Positions 36,435 through 45,396 of a stretch of 64,000 nt of DNA are shown piece by piece. The position numbers were made by a program, and so were the translations under genes. The notes beneath the pieces were generated by a model. That model worked only from the letters and a program-made list of their open reading frames with translations. It searched no databases and was not told the origin of the DNA. Location of the stretch: positions 7,154,001 to 7,218,000 of the forward strand of contig NZ_JASTLC010000001.1 in assembly GCF_030499575.1 (NCBI RefSeq). The letters are read 5' to 3'. Origin of the DNA: Streptomyces sp. DG2A-72. GTDB taxonomy: Bacteria; Actinomycetota; Actinomycetes; Streptomycetales; Streptomycetaceae. Position 1 is the stretch's first letter. Each line of letters starts with the position of its first letter.

Positions 36435-36695
36435 TCACTCACCCACCTCGCTCTTCAGCCGGTCGAGCGCGGCTCGAGCGATGTCGGCAGTGGCATGGTC
36501 CGCGCGAGCGCGTCCTTCGGCCAGCGACCGTGCGGCATGCAGGCCGATCAGGCAGCGCAGAGCCTGCCGTTCGTCATGTCCCAGAGCGCGGCCGTAGCCG
36601 TGGAAGAACGCGGTGCGCACGCGCGGCCGGGTGGCCCACGGCCCGTAGGCCAGGTGGATGAAGTCCAGGACGGCCGGCGCGAAGCGCGCCCGCCA
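36435..36695 (-). pseudogene. APH-like kinase C-terminal remnant
   Basis: The frame reads LDFIHLAYGPWATRPRVRTAFFHGYGRALGHDERQALRCLIGLHAARSL and ends at 36435. This is the C-terminal part of the APH-like kinases in this window (compare FHHGYGRTLTEAEVAACRAYGALDAVDSL at 51830). The catalytic half is absent, and the remnant overlaps the 3' end of the gene at 36574 in another frame. Confidence 0.5.
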
Positions 36696-37272
36696 GCTGA
36701 CGCAGGCCCGCCACGGCCTGGCGTGCCGTCCACAGCCGAGCCATCCCGTCCGCCAGCAGCCGCTGCGTGGTCCGGTCGGACACGATCTCGTTTCCGTGGA
36801 CGTCCCGGGTCACGGTGACGGAGACCATGCCCAACTCCACCAGCACGACCGGAACCGCGGAGTCGGCGTCCTCCAGCACGAGTGTCTGGACTCGGTCGCC
36901 GGGCACCGCGGTCGGGTCCACCAGCCTCCGGGGCGTGTTGTCGTCCTCCCACGGTGAGACCTGCGACGGCGCGCACAGGGCGTGCGCCAGCGACGCCGCG
37001 GACTCCACAGTGACGCCGGCCGCATCCCTACGCGTCCGCAGCAGGACGGAGGCATGCTCCACACGCAGATCGATGGGCCGCCCGCACACCATGCAGCCGT
37101 GTATCGGCGTGTAGCGGCACACACGGGCGAAGCCCGTCACGTATTCCGGTCCCAGCACCCGGCGTACATCGTCGGCCATGAGGACGGTGTCCGGCAGAAC
37201 GAGCTCCCGCGCGCTGTGGTCCCCCAGCCGCATCGGCTCGCTATGCGGCGGTAGTTGATGATGCTCGGCCAC
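36574..37272 (-). CDS. Hypothetical protein with CMVC motif, chimeric C-terminus
   Basis: Residues 1-195 look genuine: a helical N-terminus, HGCMVCGRPIDLRVEHASVLLRT (possible half zinc site), and a beta-rich middle (VVLVELGMVSVTVTRDVHGNEIVSD). The last 35 residues (AGRPGLHPPGLRAVGHPAARA...) are the wrong-frame reading of the APH remnant, so the natural C-terminus was probably lost and replaced by that junction. I do not recognise the family. Confidence 0.45.
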   Translation of the reverse strand: MAEHHQLPPHSEPMRLGDHSARELVLPDTVLMADDVRRVLGPEYVTGFARVCRYTPIHGCMVCGRPIDLRVEHASVLLRTRRDAAGVTVESAASLAHALCAPSQVSPWEDDNTPRRLVDPTAVPGDRVQTLVLEDADSAVPVVLVELGMVSVTVTRDVHGNEIVSDRTTQRLLADGMARLWTARQAVAGLRQLAGALRAGRPGLHPPGLRAVGHPAARAHRVLPRLRPRSGT

Positions 37273-37470
37273 TGGCGGGAGCCCTTCACCTAACGGGGTC
37301 TAACCGTGTTCCTGGCAAGTCCAGCCCTATTGTCGGTGAGGCCGTGTGCATCGGGGGAAGACTCCGCCGAAGTGATCGGGCGATGGCTGAGTTCGACGGG
37401 AGCATCTGGTGTGGTTTCCCATCCGGCGGGACCATGAGATGGAATGGGCGGGACTGAGGACGGGGAAGCG

Positions 37471-38703
37471 ATGAAGAAGATCAACATCAAGAACGGCTAC
37501 CGGGAGGAGTTCCCGCTGGACGGCCCGCCCGAAGGCTTCCCCGTCGATCACCGATGGCAGTTCGAAGTCGACCGGATCGCCATCGAGCGGCACGACGCCG
37601 GCACCGCCAGCTGGAACCGGAACATCTCCGATCACTCCGAGTTCAACGGCTCCGAGTACATGGACGAAACCGGGATCGAGCTTCTGGGCTGCCCGTCATG
37701 CGGTAACCACGAGCACCTGATCGTGGACAGCCGATGGGACGACCCGCTCACCCTGCTCTGCCGGTGCGGCACCGTGACGACCTTTCCCCGGCAGGACGAA
37801 GAACCCAGCCGCGATTGGGCTCGCAACCTCCTCAAGCGGCTCATCCTCACCGCAGCAGACCCGGGCTGGGATGCACGCCGCCTCCTCCAGCGTCTCGCCA
37901 ACCACCAAAACGACGAGCGCCAACGCCGAGCCCGTCCGCACTACCTAGCACCAGACGACCGCGACGCCCGCCTCGCCGACGCCGTCGACGTGGACGCGGA
38001 CGATCTCGGCACGGCGCTGTACACCGCCCTCGACGTGCAGCCGCCCCGCCGCCACGGCGGCCACCGGTTCGCCCTGCTCATGACCCACGTGGCGCTCGCC
38101 CTGACCGTGCCGGCCGTGCGCGACAGCCCCGACGGGCTGCGCCTGGCCGAGGCGACCGCAACACTGCTGCGCGACCTTCAGGCCGAAAGCGCGCGCACCG
38201 CCCACACCCGCAGGCCGGTCCTTGACCAACTGCACGAGTGGCAGCAGGAGGACGGCCCCGCCGTTTGGCAGGCAGCCTGGGCACGCACCCTGGAACTGGT
38301 CCAGCCAGCGTTCACCCGGTACCTGATGTGTGAAGGGGTCCTCGCCGACGGAGCCGCCGCCCTGACCATCGCCCTGTACGTCATCGCCCGCGAGGAAGAC
38401 ATCGCCCCAGCCGACGTGCTCAGCCCTCAGATCCGAGAACTGGCCGAGACCCGGCCCGGAGAGACACCGTACGACGTGGTCCCCCGCTGGGAGGAGCGAC
38501 TGCGCGCCCTCGGGCACGACCCCGACCAGGACGGTCCCGTGGCCCGCTTGTGGCGCAGGCTGCGCACGGACCACACGTCGCCGCCCGGAGCTACCTCAGC
38601 CCTGTTTTCCCGGCGGGGCCCGGCCCTCACGGACGGCCTTGAGTGCGTCCTCACCACCAATTGGGGCGTATACCTCGATCACCACTGCCAGCCGCGCACG
38701 TAG
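37471..38703 (+). CDS. Zinc-ribbon hypothetical protein (410 aa), paralogue of 23563-24369
   Basis: ATG 37471 has GGGGA 4-8 bases upstream. The protein has WQFEVDRIAIERHD, then SWNRN, the zinc ribbon GCPSCGN...LLCRCG (about residues 79-102), SRDWARNLLKRLILTAADPGW, a linker, and a second helical domain from about residue 250 (PVLDQLHEWQQEDGPAVWQAAWARTLELVQP). The first 140 residues parallel the protein at 23563, and the second domain is not shared. The family is unnamed to me and no enzyme motif is visible. It starts divergently from 37272 with a 200-bp gap. Confidence 0.65.
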   Translation: MKKINIKNGYREEFPLDGPPEGFPVDHRWQFEVDRIAIERHDAGTASWNRNISDHSEFNGSEYMDETGIELLGCPSCGNHEHLIVDSRWDDPLTLLCRCGTVTTFPRQDEEPSRDWARNLLKRLILTAADPGWDARRLLQRLANHQNDERQRRARPHYLAPDDRDARLADAVDVDADDLGTALYTALDVQPPRRHGGHRFALLMTHVALALTVPAVRDSPDGLRLAEATATLLRDLQAESARTAHTRRPVLDQLHEWQQEDGPAVWQAAWARTLELVQPAFTRYLMCEGVLADGAAALTIALYVIAREEDIAPADVLSPQIRELAETRPGETPYDVVPRWEERLRALGHDPDQDGPVARLWRRLRTDHTSPPGATSALFSRRGPALTDGLECVLTTNWGVYLDHHCQPRT

Positions 38704-38907
38704 GCAGGAGGAAGACCGTCTGGTCAACAACGCCGCCGCCATTACGAACACGAATGTGCTCGTCGCAGCGCCGCTGCTGCGGGCCGTCGGCGCTGCACCC
38801 TGCCAGAACAAGGCCGGGCTGGTCCGGCGCCTGACTGGACCAGGTTGCTCTTGCATCGCCGCCCAACACGACGTTCGGGGGGCCAGCGTTTGGCTGTGGG
38901 GCCGTCG

Positions 38908-39441
38908 TCACCAGGTGTGTTGCTCGGTCGGTGGGTGGGTGCGCTGCAGCATGTCAGCGCGCGCGGCTCGGATAAGCGCGTGCCGCAGCACATGGAGACT
39001 GTCGGTGGCAGCACGAGCGTGTTGCCGCGCGGTTTCTGCGTGCTCCCACGACTGCACGACCTCTGGCTTCGGGAGATCCTGGTGGAGGCTACGTCCGATG
39101 CCCGCGCCTCGTTCGCGTGCGCGGACCGATCCTTGCGCGTCGTGGTGCTGGACATGGGTCTCCCAACTGGTCCACAGGGGTGTGAGTTGCCCCAGTGCGT
39201 GTCGGGCGCGGTCGCGTGCCTCACCTAGGTAGTCGGGCAATCGCTGGTCGTCGAGTTCAGAGATGGCGAGCAGCAGGTCCATGCTCGTGTTGATGAGGCC
39301 GGCAACGCTGGTCCACTCCTCGTCGGAGTGCGGATCTCCCCGCAGAACCCCTCGCTCCCAGTCGATGTACAACGGGGTGTCCATCAACAGGTCCGTTTGA
39401 AGGCGCAGGGCGAGCGCGCGGATCCGGCGGCGGATCAGCAT
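38908..39441 (-). CDS. Hypothetical helical protein (177 aa)
   Basis: ATG 39441 opens MLIRRRIRALALRLQTDLLMDTPLYIDWERG, a basic amphipathic start. Two helical stretches follow (SVAGLINTSMDLLLAISELDDQRLPDYLGEARDRARHAL; EHAETARQHARAATDSLHVLRHAL), and the His-rich end is PPTEQHTW. It is cytosolic and possibly coiled-coil. The family is unknown. It is divergent from the gene at 39591. Confidence 0.55.
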   Translation of the reverse strand: MLIRRRIRALALRLQTDLLMDTPLYIDWERGVLRGDPHSDEEWTSVAGLINTSMDLLLAISELDDQRLPDYLGEARDRARHALGQLTPLWTSWETHVQHHDAQGSVRARERGAGIGRSLHQDLPKPEVVQSWEHAETARQHARAATDSLHVLRHALIRAARADMLQRTHPPTEQHTW

Positions 39442-39590
39442 GAGGTGCCCTCTCTTTCAGCCCGAAGTCGTGTGCTCCTGACACGGCGAGGATCGTTGAT
39501 CACAGCGACTCGGGGCCAGCGCCGAGACCACCCGGGCACCCATCGGACCGGCGTTGGCACCCTTCTACTCGCATCCGTACGGTAACGGCT

Positions 39591-40184
39591 ATGACGGAGA
39601 CACCGGACCAGCGGAGGCTGAGCGGCATTGCCCGCTCGCTGAACCGCTACGAATGGTCGCCCACTCTCGAGGAAATCGAGTGCGGCGCCGACTTCTTCAA
39701 GCGAGCGAAGACCATCGAGGTGGCAGAGAACCCGGGCTTCCCTCGCGGGCCGGAGCCAGAACCGTGGAAGCCGCGCCTGCACACGGAGAACGTTGCCGTC
39801 CTGGCCCAGGAGGTCGGCATGGTGCAGGACGAGCTTCTGCCCAAGTGGCGTGCCCGGTTCCCCGTCGGCTCGACCATGGTCGAACTGATCGAGATGTATA
39901 TCCGGGGGGCACAGCCGATCGTCCAGCACGCGGATGCGGTGCTGACAGCGTGGCGCGAGGCTGCCCTGCCTGAGCCGTCAGACGACGAACTCGCCTACCG
40001 GACCCGCTATTCGGGCCTCTCGGTAGAAGAGGCCAGGGCGCGGCTCCGCTACCAGATCGCCGCAGGCTGGGAAGAGGACCCCTCCCGCCGCGCCCTGTGG
40101 GAAGAGATGCTGCCAGCATGGACCCGTCTGGGAGCCGTGCGGTCCACGATGATGGCCGCCGTGACGGGAGACGTCGAGTACTGA
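39591..40184 (+). CDS. Hypothetical protein (197 aa)
   Basis: ATG 39591 lies close behind a TACGGT -10-like element, so it is probably leaderless. The acidic helical product includes NRYEWSPTLEEIECGADFFKRAKTIEVAENPGFP, VAVLAQEVGMVQDELLPKWRARFPVGSTMVELIEMYIRG and YRTRYSGLSVEEARARLRYQIAAGWEED. No catalytic motif or membrane segment is seen. It is followed after 47 bp by the large gene at 40232, which may share its promoter region. Confidence 0.55.
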   Translation: MTETPDQRRLSGIARSLNRYEWSPTLEEIECGADFFKRAKTIEVAENPGFPRGPEPEPWKPRLHTENVAVLAQEVGMVQDELLPKWRARFPVGSTMVELIEMYIRGAQPIVQHADAVLTAWREAALPEPSDDELAYRTRYSGLSVEEARARLRYQIAAGWEEDPSRRALWEEMLPAWTRLGAVRSTMMAAVTGDVEY

Positions 40185-40231
40185 TGCTGGCAGCTCACCC
40201 CCAGCTCCGTGGACACAGCTAGGCTGCAACC

Positions 40232-41914
40232 ATGTCTGCTGATCCGCTGGCTGATACAGCCGCCCATCTGCGGTCCCGGCTGCTGGCCTACCTGGGCTCC
40301 GACCTCAGCCGCCAGCACTACGCGTACGTGCTCCGGCGCGGGCAGACCTTCACCATGCCCGCGGCCTGGGGAGCACTCCCGCCGGAGCAGCGGATCGAGA
40401 AGGTGCTGGCGGCTGAGACACGGCGCGTGGCAGGCGGCCGCACCTTCGCCCTGGATGCGCCGGTGCTGAAGGTTGCCCGGACCGTGGCCGAGCGGCGGGA
40501 GCAGGAGCTGCCGTTCACTGAGGAGGTGCTGCCGGCCCCGTCTGGGATGCTCACGGCCGCCGAGCCCTTGTGTGATCTGGGCCAGGCGTCGATGGCGGCC
40601 GTGACCTGGGGGCCGCCCATGGAAGGCTTCGGGCCAGGTGTGCATCTGACCTGGTGGGCCATCTATCACAGCCAAGAGCCGGGTGACCGATCGGATGGCC
40701 CGGAACTGGTGCCGGACCTCGACCTGCATCTGCCCTACGCGCCGCGGGTGGACTCCCGCCTGTGGCAGGCCGATGTGTCCTCCGGGCTGCTCTACTCGCA
40801 CCTGCCCCTGCGCACGGTCGTCGCTGCCTGGTACGCGTTGACCACGCGCGGCGTGGAGATAGCCGAGCACCGACCCGAGCCAGCCCTCGGGCGGGCCTTG
40901 GCCGTGCAGAAGGCAAAGCACCGCAGCGTCAAGGTCGCCGCCACCGCGTCAGCCGAGGCTGTCCGTGAGACCCTGACCGCCCGCGCTGAGGCGTATACCG
41001 CGCCGCTGCGCCAGGGTGGCGCTCTCGGCGGATTCCGCAATGGGGCGAAGACGCCAGCCACGGCTTCGCACGGCGTCTTCGATCCCGAACTCGACTACCA
41101 ACTCGATGTCACGGGACGGCGCGTGGCGGCCTGGTACCGGCAGGCGGCCGAGCACTGGCACCGCCTCGAATTGGAAATCATCCAAGCTTATCCGGGGATC
41201 TTCCAGCAGTTGGAGGAGCTGCGGGTGCGCGAGTTCGGCCGATGGCCTTCCTGGTGCTGGTTGCCGACTGCTGCGGTAGCCGCCTGGCTCGTGCACTTCT
41301 ACAAGATTCCGGCCCAGCAGGCGATGTGGGACGGGACACGCATCGCGGCAGTCGGTGCCTGGCGCAGCAGGGGCCGACATTCCTTGTTCCCGGCCGACGA
41401 CCAGCCCGCTCCGGGGGCCTGGGCTCCGGTACCGCGGGAGCTGCCGGAGCGCATGCCGGCGCCGGGCGTGGGACTGATCATCCCGGGACACGACAGCCCT
41501 CGGCTCGTGATTGCTTTCGCGGACCACCGTGAGAATCAAGAAACGGGCCCGGAGCTGGTGCTCATCTCTAATGAGGGCGTATCCGGCTGCTCCTTCCGTG
41601 ACCTGACCAAGTTCACCTTGCTACTCACCGGCGAGACCCTCACCGACGCGGTCCGAGCCACGCACCAGTACTACGACCAAGTGGCTATCGCCCTCGGTGA
41701 GGACCCCGCCCCGGACGACGAAGCCCTCTATGCCGAGCACGCGGAGGAGCTGTCCCGCTTGGTCCGCCCGCTGACGGCAGCCTGTGCTCCAGATGCGCCC
41801 GTGGCGGAAGCCGGCGTGTTGGTCGGCCGGAAAGTGGAGGCACCATGGCCGCCCGAACCAGGGCTCCTCGACGAGATGCAGTTGTGGCTGCTGGGAAACC
41901 GCGGCACGGCGTAG
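40232..41914 (+). CDS. Large hypothetical protein (560 aa)
   Basis: ATG 40232 has TAGGCT about 7 bases upstream, another leaderless-type start. The soluble product contains WGALPPEQRIEKVLAAETRRVAGGRTFALDAPVLKVA, GVHLTWWAIYHSQEPGD, LPLRTVVAAWYALTTRGVEIAEHRP, a central FDPELDYQLDVTGRRVAAWYRQAAEHWHRLE and a C-terminal LVISNEGVSGCSFRDLTKFTLLLTGE. I recognise no family. The central helical part may form a bundle. It converges on the gene ending at 42175. Confidence 0.6.
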   Translation: MSADPLADTAAHLRSRLLAYLGSDLSRQHYAYVLRRGQTFTMPAAWGALPPEQRIEKVLAAETRRVAGGRTFALDAPVLKVARTVAERREQELPFTEEVLPAPSGMLTAAEPLCDLGQASMAAVTWGPPMEGFGPGVHLTWWAIYHSQEPGDRSDGPELVPDLDLHLPYAPRVDSRLWQADVSSGLLYSHLPLRTVVAAWYALTTRGVEIAEHRPEPALGRALAVQKAKHRSVKVAATASAEAVRETLTARAEAYTAPLRQGGALGGFRNGAKTPATASHGVFDPELDYQLDVTGRRVAAWYRQAAEHWHRLELEIIQAYPGIFQQLEELRVREFGRWPSWCWLPTAAVAAWLVHFYKIPAQQAMWDGTRIAAVGAWRSRGRHSLFPADDQPAPGAWAPVPRELPERMPAPGVGLIIPGHDSPRLVIAFADHRENQETGPELVLISNEGVSGCSFRDLTKFTLLLTGETLTDAVRATHQYYDQVAIALGEDPAPDDEALYAEHAEELSRLVRPLTAACAPDAPVAEAGVLVGRKVEAPWPPEPGLLDEMQLWLLGNRGTA

Positions 41915-42174
41915 CCATGCTGTAGGCCCTCAATCGGAATGTCCCGTTCTGCTGTGGTGACCTGTGTGTTTCCGGCTTATCGCATTTGGGGGTCACGGCG
42001 TCGCGCCTCACGATCTTGGCCCTTCGGGCCGGCCGCGTCGGCTCAGCATCGCGGTCACCAAAACCAAGCGGCCGTCAGGCCCGGTGAGGACGGTGACGCG
42101 TTCCTATCGCTCACGGCTTGACCCTGCTCATCCCATATGCCGTGGAGAGCCGGAATCTTCCCCGCGGGTCGGCT

Positions 42175-42816
42175 TCAGGAGGGCTGGGTTGCCTTGACGA
42201 CGGTCAGTCCCTCCAGACCCTCGAAAAACCTGGGATTGCTCACCGCGACCGCTCCCGCGATCCCCACCACGGGTGCGGCCTGTGCGAGTGCGACATACGT
42301 CAAGCCCGCCTCGCGGAGCCGGTAGTCGTGCAACGCGGGTGGGAGTTGCGCCACGGTGTTTGTCAGCACTGCCAGGGCCTCGGTCGCGGCCTTGACCACC
42401 CGCCACCGTTCGTCGGCCGCCTGCTCCAGCATGAGGGCTCGCCATGGTGCGGCGAAGGGTGCCGACGGGGCTGGCCAGTGCACAGATCCCGGCGCCGGAT
42501 GCTCGGTGCCAGGGCTGATCCAGCGCCACAGTTCCCACCGGATGTGCTCCAAGTCGAGATCGCCAAGGATCGTCTTCGTACGGACCATGGCAAGGTGAAG
42601 GCACTCGGCGATAGCGGTCGTCAGCAGGCCACGGTCGATGTCGGGATCAATGGGACCGAAGTTCCCGAGCAGATCGGGATGTTGGGCCTGCCAGCGTTCG
42701 ATGGCCTGCGCCCACTCGAAGCACTCCGCGAGCGGAGGCTGTCCGTGGAGCGCGACATACTGCTCGTCGAACTCGGCGAGATGCTGCTGCACCCACTCCT
42801 CAAGCGTCATCGTCAT
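42175..42816 (-). CDS. Hypothetical helical protein (213 aa)
   Basis: The start at ATG 42816 (MTMTLEEWVQQHLAEFDEQY) follows GGGAGG by 11 bases; the second ATG six bases later is an alternative. The product is helical (AECFEWAQAIERWQAQHPDLLGNFG, LLTTAIAECLHLAMVRTKTIL, RWRVVKAATEALAVLTNTVAQL) and ends with a hydrophobic AQAAPVVGIAGAVAVSNPRF stretch, possibly a membrane contact. The family is unknown. Confidence 0.6.
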   Translation of the reverse strand: MTMTLEEWVQQHLAEFDEQYVALHGQPPLAECFEWAQAIERWQAQHPDLLGNFGPIDPDIDRGLLTTAIAECLHLAMVRTKTILGDLDLEHIRWELWRWISPGTEHPAPGSVHWPAPSAPFAAPWRALMLEQAADERWRVVKAATEALAVLTNTVAQLPPALHDYRLREAGLTYVALAQAAPVVGIAGAVAVSNPRFFEGLEGLTVVKATQPS

Positions 42817-43158
42817 GGATGTGCAACCTCCCAGGTGAGAAACAACAGACAGTTTGCCCGCCTGCGGGGGCGCAACACCACCGAACGGCGTAAGGCCGCC
42901 GACGCCTCCAGACGGTGACGGAGACGAGTTCCCGGCATCCCATTGCGCCGAGTGAACGATCAGACAGGAGTGCGTCTCACCGCGCCGTCCTTTGGGCCGG
43001 ACAAAGGCCACTGTCAACGAGAAGGGGACACTCGAAAAGCGAAGCTACACATGCCGGGAACGCCATCAGCGTCGTCGGGCTGCAGCCGCTGACGCTCAGT
43101 TCAACAGACGCGCGGGAGAGGGCACCCGGAGACACAGGACTTCTGTCGGATTCGCCTT
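42817..43158. other. Intergenic region without a recognisable gene
   Basis: No convincing gene is visible in these 342 bases between the end of the 43-53 kb operon and the gene at 42816. The left end holds that gene's ribosome site, and the right end adjoins the hairpin at 43159. Confidence 0.4.
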
Positions 43159-43194
43159 GCTACGGCCAGGCCGGTGATCGGGCCCGGCCGTAGC
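43159..43194 (-). terminator. Hairpin after the 43-53 kb operon
   Basis: A 9-bp inverted repeat (GCTACGGCC, 43159-43167; GGCCGTAGC, 43186-43194) with further G/C pairing inside begins 20 bp past the last stop codon of the minus-strand gene run. Confidence 0.65.
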
Positions 43195-43214
43195 CAATGG
43201 CAGAACTACCTCGT

Positions 43215-43805
43215 CTAAGCCTTCTGCATGCGGGGGTTGATCGCCACCATGCGCTGCTTGAAGGTCGGGTCGGGCATGTCCTGGTTGGCCGTGATGGTGC
43301 CGGTCACCGGATCGAGGTATCCCCAGTCGCCCTTGGTGCCCTTGCCGCAGATCATCAACGTCACCGTGCGGCCCGGTTCGTGGATGTCGGTCACTTCGTG
43401 AAACACGTGCAGCGGCAGGTGGTTGGCGCCGCCCGCTGAGTGCGTCATCGTCGTGGTGCTGACCTTGCCGTCGACCAGCTCGTATCGCTGTTCGTCGTAG
43501 CCGCCGAGGAGGACGTGTGCAGTGAACGGCCAAGGGTGTCCGTGCGGTTGGGGCTCTTGACCGGCGCGCAGGTCCGGCCTCATCCACAGGTTGACCTTGA
43601 TAGTGACGTCCGGACTGCGCCGCAGGACTAGCTCTGCCTTATAGCCGACGCCGTCCGGGTTCGGGACGAGCGTCCATCCGTCCTCGCTGGTGAACACCTC
43701 CCAGGTGAGTGACTCCTCCGGGGCATGCTCGGTGAGTCCGGCAACGACGCGTTCGTACATCTCGCGGTCTACCGTGAGGCCGGGGATGATGCGGACCTGT
43801 TCCAT
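43215..43805 (-). CDS. Cupin-like hypothetical protein
   Basis: ATG 43805 follows AGGAGAGAGG, a strong ribosome site. The 196-residue product is beta-rich, with a His-containing PHGHPWPFTAHVLLGGYDEQRYEL strand pair, HLPLHVFHEVTDIHEPGRTVTLMICG, and a closing TFKQRMVAINPRM. This reads like a single cupin barrel of the cysteine-dioxygenase or 2OG type, with His residues that could bind a metal. The assignment is by eye. It is the last gene of the operon that begins near 52.8 kb. Confidence 0.6.
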   Translation of the reverse strand: MEQVRIIPGLTVDREMYERVVAGLTEHAPEESLTWEVFTSEDGWTLVPNPDGVGYKAELVLRRSPDVTIKVNLWMRPDLRAGQEPQPHGHPWPFTAHVLLGGYDEQRYELVDGKVSTTTMTHSAGGANHLPLHVFHEVTDIHEPGRTVTLMICGKGTKGDWGYLDPVTGTITANQDMPDPTFKQRMVAINPRMQKA

Positions 43806-43928
43806 ACGAACCTCTCTCCTGTCTCTCTTTTGTCTTTCCCTACGGTGAGCGCAGGGCTGGATCTCGCCGTGTGAAGAGAACACAACGCGGCGATGTCGAT
43901 GGCCCTGGCGGGCAGGGGCCAGGCGGGG

Positions 43929-44540
43929 TCACCGCTTTCCGTAGAGCGGTACGTCGAGAATGCGGTCGAAGATGATCTCGCGCCGGTCGTGCCACTGGGC
44001 GACAAGGCTGATCGTGTCCACGCGCATGGTGACGGGATCGCGGCCGTGATCGCTCAGCCACACTTTCAGCGGTAGTCGGTCCACTTCCCCCACGGCGTAG
44101 GCCAGGCTCGCGTGGGGATAGTGGGCTGCGGGAATCGTAGGGAACCGGCCTCCGGTCGCCTTCGCGGTCGCGTCGGCAGTCAGCTGCCACAGCGGACGCG
44201 ATGCTGCCCCTGGCCGCCCTGCACACTCGATCGCGACGCTGCCCAGCGCGGGACGATCCAGGACCAGGTCGAACGGAGTTCTGCCAGCACAGCCCGCACG
44301 AACCTCGGCGACCATCGATTCGACCTCCCGCTCGGAGACCTCCTCCACGGGCGGGCCGTGAAGAAGGGTGACGTGGAAGTTCTCCGGCTGCACGGGAACG
44401 AGGTTGGGGCGGTGGATCAGCTCCTCGTACGGCTCGTACAGCTCATTCCGCACCCACTCCACCGACGCAAGCGCATGCCAGTGGTAGTCCTTCCGGCCCG
44501 CCGGCCAGCGATCGATCACTCGTTCGAAGAAATCCTGCAC
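43929..44540 (-). CDS. 2H phosphoesterase family protein
   Basis: The 203-residue protein has both 2H motifs, HVT (56-58, in ENFHVTLLHGPP) and HAS (143-145, in YPHASLAYAVG), with a Trp/His-rich start (DYHWHALASVEWV) and a RREIIFDRILDVPL end. The family cleaves cyclic or 2'-5' phosphodiester bonds of RNA or nucleotides. It sits 106 bp after the QueE-like gene and 123 bp before the cupin-like gene, on the same strand. It is more divergent from the gene at 34526 than a recent duplicate would be. Confidence 0.75.
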   Translation of the reverse strand: MQDFFERVIDRWPAGRKDYHWHALASVEWVRNELYEPYEELIHRPNLVPVQPENFHVTLLHGPPVEEVSEREVESMVAEVRAGCAGRTPFDLVLDRPALGSVAIECAGRPGAASRPLWQLTADATAKATGGRFPTIPAAHYPHASLAYAVGEVDRLPLKVWLSDHGRDPVTMRVDTISLVAQWHDRREIIFDRILDVPLYGKR

Positions 44541-44646
44541 TGCGTTTTTCCCTCTCCTATGAGGACGTGGGTTCCGGATAGCGGGGCAAGGTGGCTCACG
44601 AGGACCGACAATGGCGCGGTAGCGGACCGGGTGCCACAGAGCCTGG

Positions 44647-45396
44647 TCATCGGCATTGCGCGATCATGTGCAGCCGGGTACTGACGTTGTAGCTGTACGC
44701 CGCGGCGGAGGCCGTGATCAGCGGTTGGCGTTCCAGCAGCGTGGCCGTGTCGGACGCCTCGGGCATCACCCAGACCCACGATGGTTCCAGACCGTGCTCG
44801 GTCGCGAAGTCGGCCACTTCAGCGATCTGCTCCTGGTCGGCGACGACGAACTTGAATACGGCCCGGCCGGCCGCCGCGAGTTGCGCGAACGCTGCGATCA
44901 CATCCGGCTTGATACGGCGCTTGAGGGGATCGCCGCCGCCCATGGCCGTCAGTTTTGGCGAGACGCTGTAGTGCCGTACGTCGAGGTCGGCCGGCGGGAG
45001 CGGTGCGATGGTGCCGTTCGTCTCCACGTGCACCTCGATGCCGCGGTGCTTCAGCATCCCCAGCATGGTGACGAACGCCGGTGTGCGCTGCCACAGCAGA
45101 GGTTCACCACCGGAGATCACCACCATCCGGACCCTCGCAGGCATCTGGTCCACCGCAGCCAGGACGGCGGTGTCCGGGCAGGTGACGGCCAGGTCGTAGC
45201 GCGACGTGTCCCAGGTCTGAGCCGTGTCACAGGGGGGACAGTGCAGGTTACACAAGCCCAAGCGGATGAAGCCGCAGGATCGACCCATGTAGGGGCCCTC
45301 GCCCTGCACCACGTCCCAGAAGACCTCGTTGATCGGGAGATGAGTTTCCCGATTCCGGCCGTCAGTTGTTAGCAGTGGCAGAGAGGAGCGAGTCAC
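44647..45396 (-). CDS. QueE-like radical SAM enzyme (7-carboxy-7-deazaguanine synthase-like)
   Basis: GTG 45396 has AGGAGGGG 3 bases upstream and overlaps the TPR gene stop (GTGA). The 249-residue protein opens with the QueE signature INEVFWDVVQGEGPYMGR.C, then FIRLGLCNLHCPPCDT, where C49, C53 and C56 hold the SAM-binding [4Fe-4S] cluster, then VVISGGEPLLW and VHVETNGT. Its short length without extra Fe-S domains fits QueE, which converts CPH4 to 7-carboxy-7-deazaguanine. No queC, queD or GTP cyclohydrolase is in the window, so the substrate may come from elsewhere or the enzyme may have another role. Confidence 0.8.
   Translation of the reverse strand: MTRSSLPLLTTDGRNRETHLPINEVFWDVVQGEGPYMGRSCGFIRLGLCNLHCPPCDTAQTWDTSRYDLAVTCPDTAVLAAVDQMPARVRMVVISGGEPLLWQRTPAFVTMLGMLKHRGIEVHVETNGTIAPLPPADLDVRHYSVSPKLTAMGGGDPLKRRIKPDVIAAFAQLAAAGRAVFKFVVADQEQIAEVADFATEHGLEPSWVWVMPEASDTATLLERQPLITASAAAYSYNVSTRLHMIAQCR

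Noticed and set aside
38651..38911. Minus-strand 86-codon frame with an ATGA overlap to the 38908 gene
   Set aside because: It overlaps the 3' end of the well-supported plus-strand gene, has low-complexity content and no ribosome site.
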